DNA of 64,000 nucleotides from MGBC120314 sp051880495 (GTDB taxonomy: Bacteria; Bacillota; Clostridia; Lachnospirales; Lachnospiraceae). Numbering within the stretch: position 1 is the stretch's first letter; each line of letters begins with the position of its first letter. The stretch spans positions 1 through 64,000 of the forward strand of contig JBJEOB010000056.1 of assembly GCA_051880495.1 (NCBI GenBank). Reading direction: 5' to 3'. The notes under the pieces were generated by a model. That model made no database searches and was not told the DNA's origin. It worked only from the letters and a program-made list of their open reading frames with translations. This document shows, one piece after another, positions 17,486-26,258 of this stretch. Position numbers and translations under genes: made by a program.

Positions 17486-18619
17486 TTACTTCTTATACAT
17501 TAATAATTCTGTGTATGCAAGTAAGAATGGACCTACACCCTTAGCATCATCTTCTACTATAGGCTCTGACATATAGTAATCATATGTTCCGGGTCTTCTG
17601 CCTGCTCCGCCAAGTCCGGCAACAAGACAGATACCTCCAAGGCCCATACCATTTTCGTCCTGTCTTAAGTATTTACTGATAATACCGTCAATTGCCTTCT
17701 CAGCATATGCTCTGTAACTCTCAGGAAGAACACCAAGTCTTACAGCCTTAAGGATTGCATATGCAAAGATTGAACTACCGCTTGTCTCAAGATAATTCTT
17801 GTCCATTCCGCCATAGTTAACAACCTGATACCACATACCGCTTTCATCCTGATACTTAAGCATTGAATCGATAAGATCAATAAATGCATCCTTAAGCATC
17901 TTATTGTCATCTGCATACTTTTCATCTGACAAATCAGCCTTTTCAAGTGTATCAAGAAGAGCCATTGCATACCATCCTGATGCTCTGAGCCATGTACACT
18001 GTGAAAGACCTGTAACCTTATCGCACCAGAAAGATTCTCTTGAAGTATCCATTGCATGGAAATAGAGACCATTCAGCGGATTTCTCATATTATTAATAAC
18101 AAAACGGAACTGATTATAGATATCAGAATAATTCTTCTTGTTGTTAAATCTTGTCTCATATTCCATGTAGAATGGCTGTCCCATATAAAGACCATCCAGC
18201 CATACCTGCTGTGGATAAATCAGCTTATGCCAGAAATTACCGCTTGCTGTTCTTGGCATTATTTCTATCTGGCTGTAAACAAGATCAATTGCCTTACGAT
18301 ATTTTTCCTTACCTGTAAGGTCATACAGTTCAAACAATGTCTTACCTGCATTAACATTATCAATATTCTTCTCGTTAATGTCATATCCATTGATTGTACC
18401 ATCTTCATTGACTCTGTAATCAATAAACTCATCTGCGAACTTAAGGTACTTTTCTTCCTTGGTAATTGTATACATGGCAAGTACAGCCTTAATCATACAT
18501 CCATCAATATAATTCCATGTGGAATTATTGCCCTGCTTGAGCTTTTCAATGTTCCACATCGGAAGCTGTGGCGTACTTTTCTCTAAAAGTTCGTCAATGT
18601 ATTTTACTACTATATCCAT
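17486..18619 (-). CDS. Glycoside hydrolase family 105 (unsaturated rhamnogalacturonyl hydrolase)
   Basis: A 377-residue (alpha/alpha)6-barrel enzyme of the GH88/GH105 group (YteR/YesR type). It removes the unsaturated uronic acid left at the non-reducing end of pectin fragments by lyases. The catalytic Asp is probably that in QQVWLDGLYMGQPF, and ESFWCDKVTGLSQCTWLRASGWYAMAL is a family signature. There is no signal peptide, so it acts in the cytosol on imported oligosaccharides. GGAGATAAC precedes the ATG. It stands alone with its own terminator; no transporter or lyase is beside it. Confidence 0.87.
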   Translation of the reverse strand: MDIVVKYIDELLEKSTPQLPMWNIEKLKQGNNSTWNYIDGCMIKAVLAMYTITKEEKYLKFADEFIDYRVNEDGTINGYDINEKNIDNVNAGKTLFELYDLTGKEKYRKAIDLVYSQIEIMPRTASGNFWHKLIYPQQVWLDGLYMGQPFYMEYETRFNNKKNYSDIYNQFRFVINNMRNPLNGLYFHAMDTSRESFWCDKVTGLSQCTWLRASGWYAMALLDTLEKADLSDEKYADDNKMLKDAFIDLIDSMLKYQDESGMWYQVVNYGGMDKNYLETSGSSIFAYAILKAVRLGVLPESYRAYAEKAIDGIISKYLRQDENGMGLGGICLVAGLGGAGRRPGTYDYYMSEPIVEDDAKGVGPFLLAYTELLMYKK

Positions 18620-18680
18620 TTGTTATCTCCTTAACATGTTATTACCTATATTTTACAATATTTATCTTGTTTTGACAACT

Positions 18681-20642
18681 CTATTTTTCATCATTCACTT
18701 CAATTTTACGGATTTCTTTTGTCTTTATTTCCCTGCAGATATCTTCAATAAATGTAGCAAGCGGTTTAGCACCCTCATCCCCAAGATAACGGCTTCTTAC
18801 AGAAACTGTTCCTTCTGCCTGCTCCTTCTCACCGACAACAAGAATATACGGTATTCTCTTAAGTCTCGCATCACGAATCTTAAATCCGATTTTCTCCGAT
18901 CTGTTGTCAACTGATGAATCAACACCGTTAGCCTTTAATTGTGCATTTACACTTTCTGCATATTCAGCATACTTATCTGAAATAGGAAGAACCTTAACCT
19001 GTTCAGGGCACAACCATGTCGGGAACATTCCGGCATATTTCTCAATAAGCCATGCAAGTGTTCTTTCAAAGCATCCCATTGATGTACGATGGATAATCCA
19101 AGGGCGTACCTTTTCACCATTCTCATCAATGTAATACATTCCAAACTTTTCAGCACTTGCGCAGTCAAGCTGAATCGTAACCATTGTATCTTCCTTGCCG
19201 TAAACATTTTTAGCCTGAATGTCAATCTTAGGACCATAGAAGGCAGCTTCATCATCAGCTTCCTCAAACTTAATATCGTTCTTAATCATAACATCACGAA
19301 GATACTGCTGAGTGCTGTTCCAGTACTCGTCATCACCTAGATATTTTTCCTTATTGTTAGGGTCCCATTTAGACAATCTGTACTTAACATCATCAGCCAC
19401 ACCAAGTGTCTTCATAACATAGTTGGCAAGTTCTACACATCTTGTCAGTTCTTCCTCTGCCTGATCCGGTCTTAAAATGATATGACCTTCCGTGATAGTA
19501 AACTGGCGCACACGTGTAAGTCCATGCATTTCGCCTGAGTCCTCATTACGGAATAATGTAGAAGTCTCACTCATTCTGTATGGAAGTTCTCTGTAAGAAT
19601 GCTGCTCATTCATATATACATAATACTGGAACGGGCATGTCATAGGGCGCAGTGCCATTGTTTCCTTATCCTCATCATCCTTATTGAGAATGAACATGCC
19701 ATCCATATAATGATCCCAGTGTCCTGAAATCTTATAAAGATCTGACTTTGCCATAAGCGGAGTCCTTGTTCTTACATATCCCCACTCATTATCCTCGAGA
19801 TCCTCTATCCATCTCTGAAGCTTCATAATCATCTTTGTTCCCTTTGGTGTAAACAGAGGGAGACCCTGTCCAATTACATCAACCGTGGTAAACAGACCCA
19901 TTTCACGGCCAAGCTTATTGTGGTCCCTGTTCTTGGCATCTTCCATTCTGTCAAGATGTTCTTTTAATTCTTCTTTGCTGTTATATGCCGTACCGTAGAT
20001 TCTCTGTAATCTTGCCTTATTCGAATCGCCTCTCCAGTATGCCATTGAAGAGGAAATAAGTTTAAATGCCTTAACACCCTTGGTGCTCATAAGATGTGGT
20101 CCTGCACATAAATCTACAAATTCTCCCTGATCGTAGAATGATATCTGTGCATCCTCAGGAAGATTCTCAATAAGCTCCACCTTATATGGTTCGTTTCTGT
20201 CCTGCATAAACTTTATAGCTTCTTCTCTGCTTAATGTAAAGCGTGTAATCTCGTGGCCTTCTTTAATTATTTTCTTCATCTCAGCCTCTAAATTATCAAG
20301 ATCTTCTCTTGAAAATGGAGCTGTATCAAAATCATAGTAAAATCCATCATCGATTGATGGTCCGATTGTAACCTTGGCATCAGGATAAAGCTTCTTAACT
20401 GCCTGCGCAAGAATATGTGACGCCGTGTGGCGTATAACCGGAAGTGCAGCAGGGTCATTAGCAGTAATAATGTTAAGCTGTACGTCCTCCTCAATAACTG
20501 TTCTAAGGTCTTCCACCTTGCCATTAACCTCGCCTGCACATGCTACTCTCGCAAGGCCCTCACTGATACTCTGAGCAATTTCATAAATGCTCATTGGCTT
20601 GTCAAACTCTTTGACTGATCCATCTTTTAAAGTGATTTTCAT
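18681..20642 (-). CDS. thrS: Threonyl-tRNA synthetase
   Basis: A 653-residue class II synthetase charging tRNA-Thr. Domains in order: TGS (MKITLKDGSVKEFD), the editing domain with HTASHILAQAVKKLYP and DLCAGPHLMSTKGVKAF, the catalytic core with motif 2 (ETSTLFRNEDSGEMHGLTRVRQF) and motif 3 (RTSMGCFERTLAWLIE), and the anticodon-binding domain (PEQVKVLPISDKYAEYAE). The start at 20642 is set by AAGGAGATACAG upstream. An in-frame extension to 20702 lies in the T-box leader and is not translated. Expression is controlled by that leader. Confidence 0.97.
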   Translation of the reverse strand: MKITLKDGSVKEFDKPMSIYEIAQSISEGLARVACAGEVNGKVEDLRTVIEEDVQLNIITANDPAALPVIRHTASHILAQAVKKLYPDAKVTIGPSIDDGFYYDFDTAPFSREDLDNLEAEMKKIIKEGHEITRFTLSREEAIKFMQDRNEPYKVELIENLPEDAQISFYDQGEFVDLCAGPHLMSTKGVKAFKLISSSMAYWRGDSNKARLQRIYGTAYNSKEELKEHLDRMEDAKNRDHNKLGREMGLFTTVDVIGQGLPLFTPKGTKMIMKLQRWIEDLEDNEWGYVRTRTPLMAKSDLYKISGHWDHYMDGMFILNKDDEDKETMALRPMTCPFQYYVYMNEQHSYRELPYRMSETSTLFRNEDSGEMHGLTRVRQFTITEGHIILRPDQAEEELTRCVELANYVMKTLGVADDVKYRLSKWDPNNKEKYLGDDEYWNSTQQYLRDVMIKNDIKFEEADDEAAFYGPKIDIQAKNVYGKEDTMVTIQLDCASAEKFGMYYIDENGEKVRPWIIHRTSMGCFERTLAWLIEKYAGMFPTWLCPEQVKVLPISDKYAEYAESVNAQLKANGVDSSVDNRSEKIGFKIRDARLKRIPYILVVGEKEQAEGTVSVRSRYLGDEGAKPLATFIEDICREIKTKEIRKIEVNDEK

Positions 20643-20679
20643 ATCTGTATCTCCTTCTACAAAAAATTTTCCGGCGCAA

Positions 20680-20926
20680 AAGAAAATCCCCTGCGCCAAC
20701 AATTAGCGCAAGGGACGAATATACTAAACGATATGCGTGGTTCCACCCAAGCTTACAGACGAAATAAACCATCTGTCTCATTAAGACGATAACGGAGTCA
20801 CCGGACCGGATTGGGGTCACTCAGAGGTAGTCTTCACATTAACCATAGCAAGGCACTCTCAGCACCGGCCTCTCTCTGTAACCGTAAAATCAATGCTACT
20901 CTTCTCTTCAACGTGTTCAAATATCT
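20680..20926 (-). promoter_or_regulatory. T-box leader of thrS
   Basis: The minus strand carries the T-box core GGGTGGAACCACG (20736-20748). It is followed by a terminator stem made of GCGCTAATTGTTGGCGC flanked by CCCTT and AGGGG, with a U-rich tail near 20685. Upstream, the Stem I region contains the AGAGAG bulge and an ACTACCTCTGAG segment in which ACC is the likely Thr specifier codon. Uncharged tRNA-Thr is expected to stabilise the antiterminator and allow thrS transcription. Confidence 0.93.
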
Positions 20927-20932
20927 GTAGCA

Positions 20933-20961
20933 ATTATAACACCACGCACATTTGATTGCAA
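20933..20961 (-). promoter_or_regulatory. Promoter of the thrS T-box transcript
   Basis: TTGCAA and TATAAT on the minus strand, spaced 17 bp, just upstream of the T-box leader. Confidence 0.65.
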
Positions 20962-20974
20962 GCAGTGATTTTTA

Positions 20975-22534
20975 TTAATTACTCAATCCAAAACTTGCAA
21001 GAATTGTCGCAAACTCATCTGATTCTGCGAAGCCGTCAAGTACCTGATCTCTGCTCCACTCATTTCTGTCCAACAATCCAACCCACAATTCGTAACCTGC
21101 CTGATCAAGGTCTCTTCCAAGAAATGTCTGGTAAAGTATCGATACATATTCTCCGTTTGATGTGTTTTTGTTTATAAATTCATCAGAATGGAAAAATCCG
21201 TTTGCTGCTACATTTCTTGGTGTTATGGTATTTTCAAGAATAAGCTTACACCATGAATCAAGTCCGGCTGTATCGTAAGCTCTTCCAAGGGCTTTTAAAT
21301 AGCATCTTGCTACAAATTTTGTAACATTCGGATTTACATTTCTGTATCTTGCCAAAATATCTGAAAATCCGGATACTGAATTTTCATCACCGGAATTTAT
21401 ACCACAATTACTGCAAATTGCTTTAAATTCATCCGATAATACAAATCCATAAAATACATATTCCCTGTCTACACCACAGTCAAGCATTGATGCCCACGTC
21501 TGAGTGCCATCAGAATCAGGTTCTCTGTCAAGGAAAGTCCTATACATAATTTCCACAAATTGAGAATTGCTCAGATTGCGGTTTTTACATTCATCACTGA
21601 ACACAAAGCCATATCCTGTTTTAAATCCGTCGGATGTTTTATTTACAAGAGCATCCGTCCAGAAACTAAGACCTGAAGCGTCATAAGATCTGTTAAGCAC
21701 AAGTGTATACAGTCTTGCAACAAAGTTCTGAACAACCGGATTTACCGGGTCAGTTGGGTCGGTTGGCGACACAGTATATGACATAAGATCACTTACTGCC
21801 ATAATACTTTTCTTCTTTACGTTAACATTTGTTATGGCATACATACGGACTCTGTATTGTCCTTCACCGTATTGAGAAGTAAAGTTACTTATATCTAATG
21901 TATTATTGACGTTTGCAACCGTCATCTCACCTAAATATGCATATCCTGTTGAGCTTGATGAATCTACTTTATCTACCATATACTGTATTCCAGTCATTCC
22001 GCTGACCGCTGACCATGATAATGTTGTACCGCTCCAAGAAAAACCTGATGGGGTGGCAAGCTGTCGTGTCGGTTTGACATACTCATATTCACCCGAAGTG
22101 GTTGCACCACTTATCACAGTATAACTCGAGTTAGTCTCATAAACATTTACCGTAAATATACCCCAAGACACACCGTCCATTCGGATGCCGACAGGAACAA
22201 AACATTTATCTGCTATACTCACAGATGGTATATTTATTGTTGACACAAGAGAACCCTCGCGCAATAATTGTACCTTATAATATTTACCGGCTTCCCTATC
22301 AAATCTTATGCCTGTAGTATAACCCTCGTACCATTCAACTCCTGTAGGATTAGCATTCAAATCTACTTCACCAGCAGTTTCCTGTTGTGCTTCACCACTT
22401 CCTGATAAATCTTCCATAAGAGTTCCGTCCTCAATGAGTATATAAACCGATTCAGCCTTAACTCTTGATGGTACAATCATAATAAATGAAATTACCGCTG
22501 CCCACAATAAAACATTTTTAAATAATGATTTCAC
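20975..22534 (-). CDS. Secreted DUF4214 protein
   Basis: A 519-residue exported protein. Residues 1-27 form a signal peptide (cleavage after VKA). A fibronectin type III-like region (PSGFSWSGTTLSWSAVSGMTG) follows, then two pairs of DUF4214 repeats (FVARLYTLVLNRSYDASGLSFW, FLDREPDSDGTQTWASML, FVARCYLKALGRAYDTAGLDSW, FLGRDLDQAGYELWVGLLDR). DUF4214 is found in secreted and S-layer-type proteins, often with a proposed glycan or calcium-linked role. The start is GTG, with AGGGAA upstream. It lies 21 bp after the larger paralog and shares its N-terminal and C-terminal regions, so the two probably arose by duplication. Confidence 0.8.
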   Translation of the reverse strand: MKSLFKNVLLWAAVISFIMIVPSRVKAESVYILIEDGTLMEDLSGSGEAQQETAGEVDLNANPTGVEWYEGYTTGIRFDREAGKYYKVQLLREGSLVSTINIPSVSIADKCFVPVGIRMDGVSWGIFTVNVYETNSSYTVISGATTSGEYEYVKPTRQLATPSGFSWSGTTLSWSAVSGMTGIQYMVDKVDSSSSTGYAYLGEMTVANVNNTLDISNFTSQYGEGQYRVRMYAITNVNVKKKSIMAVSDLMSYTVSPTDPTDPVNPVVQNFVARLYTLVLNRSYDASGLSFWTDALVNKTSDGFKTGYGFVFSDECKNRNLSNSQFVEIMYRTFLDREPDSDGTQTWASMLDCGVDREYVFYGFVLSDEFKAICSNCGINSGDENSVSGFSDILARYRNVNPNVTKFVARCYLKALGRAYDTAGLDSWCKLILENTITPRNVAANGFFHSDEFINKNTSNGEYVSILYQTFLGRDLDQAGYELWVGLLDRNEWSRDQVLDGFAESDEFATILASFGLSN

Positions 22535-22555
22535 TTTAACATTCCCTTTCTAAAT

Positions 22556-25500
22556 TTAGTTTAAACCAAAGCTTGCAAGAATTGTTGCAAACTCATCTGA
22601 ATTAGCAAATCCGTCAAGTACCTGATCTCTTGTCCACTCATTTCTGTCTAACAATCCAACCCACAATTCATAGCCGTCTGCATCAAGTTCTCTTCCGAGG
22701 AATGTCTGATATAGAATTGATACATACTCGTCATTGGTTGTGTTCTTCGCCATGAATTCATCTGAGTGGAAGAATCCGTCTGCAGCTACATTTCTTGGCG
22801 TCCATTCTCCTGTAATAATAAGTCTGCACCACATTTCAACACCATCAATGTCCCTGGTTCTTCCAAGAGCTTTTGTATAGCATCTTGCCACAAACTCTGT
22901 GATAAAAATATTTCTGTTTCTGTAAAGATTAAGTCTGTCAACCATTCCAGGCGCATCGCTCATGGTTCCTGCCAAAATTCCATAATCTTTGCAGATTGAT
23001 GCAAATTCATCTGACATTACGAAGCCTTCGTAAATCTTTTCAAGACCTACTCCTGCATCAAGCGCATCTACCCACATCTTCTTTCCGTCTGCATCCGCGG
23101 CACGGTCAAGGAAGGTTGCGTACATAACATCTACCTTTTCTGAGTTACTCAAGTTTCTTGCCTCAAACTCAGCAGAAAATACGAAACCATAACTTACTGA
23201 TGCACCATTCTGGCTTCCTTCTACAAGTCTTGTTGTCCAGTCAGCGATTCCGTTCTCGTCAGGCTGTCTGTTAAGCACTACTGTATAAAGCCTTGTTACA
23301 AATGCCTTTACCTTTTGTTCATCAACTGTTACTTTCTGTTCAAATACTGCCTTTACTTCTACTGCCTTGCTTCCCATTGTAAATGTTGCAGGGTTCGCTG
23401 TTGTACTTGATAGCGTTACTCCTCCGCTTACTACCTGCCATTCTTTAAACTCATAGCCATTATTTGGTGTTGCCGTAACAGTTACTGTCGCTCCCTGTGT
23501 TGCCGTGCTTACGTTGGCACTCGCACTTCCGTTTCCGTCGTTCGTTACTGTAATGCCATATGTTACTATCGGTGTTGAGGAATCCTCTTCAAACACTGCC
23601 ATAATTTCTACCGAGCTGCCAAAATTACCGATAGTGGTCTGAGATGATGTAGAATTTCCCCAGAACTGAACTTCTCCGCTTATTATTTTCCACTCTTTAA
23701 ACTTATAACCTGAATCCGGTGTTGCTGTTAAGTTTACCGCATCCCACGAATTTGCTACCGAAGTTTTATCCGCACTTGCAGTACCATGACCATCATTGGT
23801 CACTGTGATAGTATATCCTGTCTGACCCGAGGTTATCTGCTCAAACACAGCCTTTACTTCCACCGCTGTGCTTCCCATCGTAAATGTTGCCGGATTGGCT
23901 GTTGTGCTTGAAAGTGTTACACCTCCGCTTACTACCTGCCATTCTTTAAACTTGTAACCATTGTTTGGTGTTGCCGTAACTTTTACCGTTGCTCCCTGTG
24001 CTGCCGTTTTTACATCAGCACTCGCGCTTCCGTTTCCGTCGTTTGTTACTGTTATGCCATATGTTATCTGCTCAAACACAGCCTTTACTTCCACCGCTGT
24101 GCTTCCCATTGTAAATGTTGCAGGATTGGCTGTTGTACTTGAAAGTGTTACACCTCCACTTACTACCTGCCATTCTTTGAACTTGTAACCATTGTTTGGT
24201 GTTGCCGTAACTTTTACCGTTGTTCCCTGTGTTGCCGTGTTTACATCAGCACTCGCGCTTCCGTTTCCGTCGTTTGTTACTGTTATGCCATATGNNNNNN
24301 NNNNNNNNNNNNNNNNNNNNNNNNNNNNNNNNNNNNNNNNNNNNNNNNNNNNNNNNNNNNNNNNNNNNNNNNNNNNNNNNNNNNNNNNNNNNNNTACCAT
24401 ATGTTATCTGTTCAAACACAGCCTTTACCTGTACTGCCGTGCTTCCCATTGTAAATGTTGCAGGGTTCGCTGTTGTACTTGATAGCGTTACTCCTCCGCT
24501 TACTACCTGCCATTCTTTAAACTCATAGCCATTGTTTGGATTAGCTGTAATTGTAACTTTTGTTCCTGACGCTGCCGTATTAACATTGGCACTCGCACTT
24601 CCGTTTCCGTCGTTTGTTACCGTTATACCATATGTTATCTGTTCAAACACAGCCTTTACCTGTACTGCCGTGCTTCCCATCGTAAATGTTGCCGGATTGG
24701 CTGTTGTACTTGAAAGTGTTACACCTCCACTTACTACCTGCCATTCCTTAAACTTGTAACCGCTGTTTGGTGTCGCCGTAACAGTTACTGTTGTTCCCTG
24801 TGCTGCCGTGCTCACGTTAGCACTCGCACTTCCGTTTCCGTCGTTCGTTACCGTTATGCCATAACTTGTAGCTCCTTTTAGTTTAAATGTAGCTTTTATC
24901 ACAACATCAGTATTAGGCATTGTAAATGTCTGCATATTAGATGTAGGGTCTGCTAAAGTAACCTCTCCACTTTCAACAACCCATTTATCAAATTCATATC
25001 CCGTATTAACACTGTAAACATAAATTGTTACAGTTGTTCCCATAACGGCAGATGATTCAAGACTTGATGCCGTACCATTACCATCACTTGTTACTGTTAT
25101 ACTGTGTGCTGTCGAAGGATCATCCGGGTCTGTCGGGGAAACCGGATATGACATATTGTCACTTACCGCCATAGCACTTTGTTTCTTTACGTTTGCATTT
25201 GTTACGGCGTACATACGAACCCTGTATTGTCCATCACCATATTGGGAAATAAAGTCACTGATATCTAATGTATTATTGACGTTTGCAACTATACGCTCAC
25301 CTAAATATGTATATCCTGTTGAGCTTGATGTATCAACCTTATCTACAAGATACCGTATTCCCGTCATTCCGCTTACAGCCGACCATGATAATGTTGTACC
25401 GCTCCAGGAAAGACCTGACGGAGCAGCAAGCTGCTTTGTCGGCTTGACATACTCATATTCATCTGATGTCGTCGCTCCACTTATATTATTATAACTTGAA

Positions 25501-25922
25501 TCTGTTTCATAGACATTGACAGTAAATAGTCCATAACTCTTCGATTCCATAGTAACCACAAGCGGAATAAAACATGTATCAGCCGTACTTACTGCTTCAA
25601 CGTTTACCGTTGTCATAACAGTACCTTCACACAATAATTGTACCTTATAATATTTACCGGCTTCCCTATCAAAGCTTACTCCTGTTGTAAAGCTTTCACA
25701 CCACTCTACTTTTGCCGGTGCCGCCGTTTCTGCCGCAATATTAATTCCGCTTACATGCGGCTCTATCTGAGAATGATACGCATTAGTATCCTCAACCAGC
25801 TTTCCATCTTCAGTTAATATGTAGTTAGTCTCAGCCTTGGCATTGTATACCGGAAAAACAACCAGCATGAACAACGCAGACACAAAGAGAATAACTCTTC
25901 CTAAAAACCCCTTTTTACCCAT
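22556..25922 (-). CDS. Large secreted repeat protein with DUF4214 C-terminus (split by assembly gap)
   Basis: One gene read in two pieces because a 100-N gap lies inside it; the two sides are in different frames only because the gap length is arbitrary. The start at 25922 (MGKKGFLGRVILF) has AAGGAA upstream and a signal peptide. Next come a fibronectin-like segment nearly identical to that of the neighbour and at least seven copies of a roughly 77-residue InlB-B/Flg_new-like repeat (YGITVTNDGNGSASA to VKAVFEQI). The C-terminal part holds DUF4214 repeats (FVTRLYTVVLNRQPDENGI onward). Several repeat units differ by only a few residues. It is probably a cell-surface or secreted adhesin-like protein. 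Confidence 0.75.
24295..24394. other. Assembly gap (100 N)
   Basis: Exactly 100 Ns. The flanks on both sides end at the same repeat boundary (CATATGG on the coding strand), so repeat units are probably collapsed or missing here and the true length is unknown. Confidence 0.98.
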
Positions 25923-26133
25923 AATATGTTTTCCTTTCATTTTTTGGTATTTTTACCTATAATTACCTTTATTATATCATTTCTTTACCTGATGTGCAAC
26001 AAAACCTCTCTGAAAGACACTGTCTGTTTTACAACTTTTTCACAAAAAACAGCTTATTGTCAGACAACATTATATTATGTAAATTTATGATGTAAATTTT
26101 GTCTACAATTTCCACTAAAATTAATTCAATAAG

Positions 26134-26149
26134 CCACTACATTTAGTGT
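26134..26149. promoter_or_regulatory. NrdR box-like site 1
   Basis: CCACTACATTTAGTGT matches 13 of 16 positions of the NrdR box consensus as I know it (acaCwAtATaTwGtgt). It lies 32 bp upstream of a second box. Confidence 0.65.
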
Positions 26150-26165
26150 CTTGTATAAAATAAAT

Positions 26166-26181
26166 ACACAAGATATTGTTG
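26166..26181. promoter_or_regulatory. NrdR box-like site 2
   Basis: ACACAAGATATTGTTG also matches 13 of 16 consensus positions. It overlaps the -35 of the nrdD promoter, as expected for repression. The 32-bp spacing to site 1 equals three helical turns. Confidence 0.65.
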
Positions 26182-26207
26182 ATTAATTGTTTTTTCAATG
26201 CTATAAT
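26179..26207 (+). promoter_or_regulatory. Promoter of nrdD-nrdG-dut
   Basis: TTGATT and TATAAT with 17-bp spacing, about 52 bp before the nrdD start codon. Confidence 0.7.
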
Positions 26208-26258
26208 CAAATTCAGACGGTGCCAGGCACTAATTTATATATGAAAGGGATTTTTACA

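Noticed and set aside
20602..20820. 72-residue minus-strand ORF upstream of thrS
   Set aside because: It is the T-box leader read as protein and overlaps the thrS start.
24192..24528. Plus-strand ORFs across the gap
   Set aside because: Antisense shadows of the repeat protein that include the Ns.
22556..25922. True frameshift between two repeat-protein genes
   Set aside because: The frame change occurs only across the 100-N gap of arbitrary length, with identical repeat boundaries on both sides.
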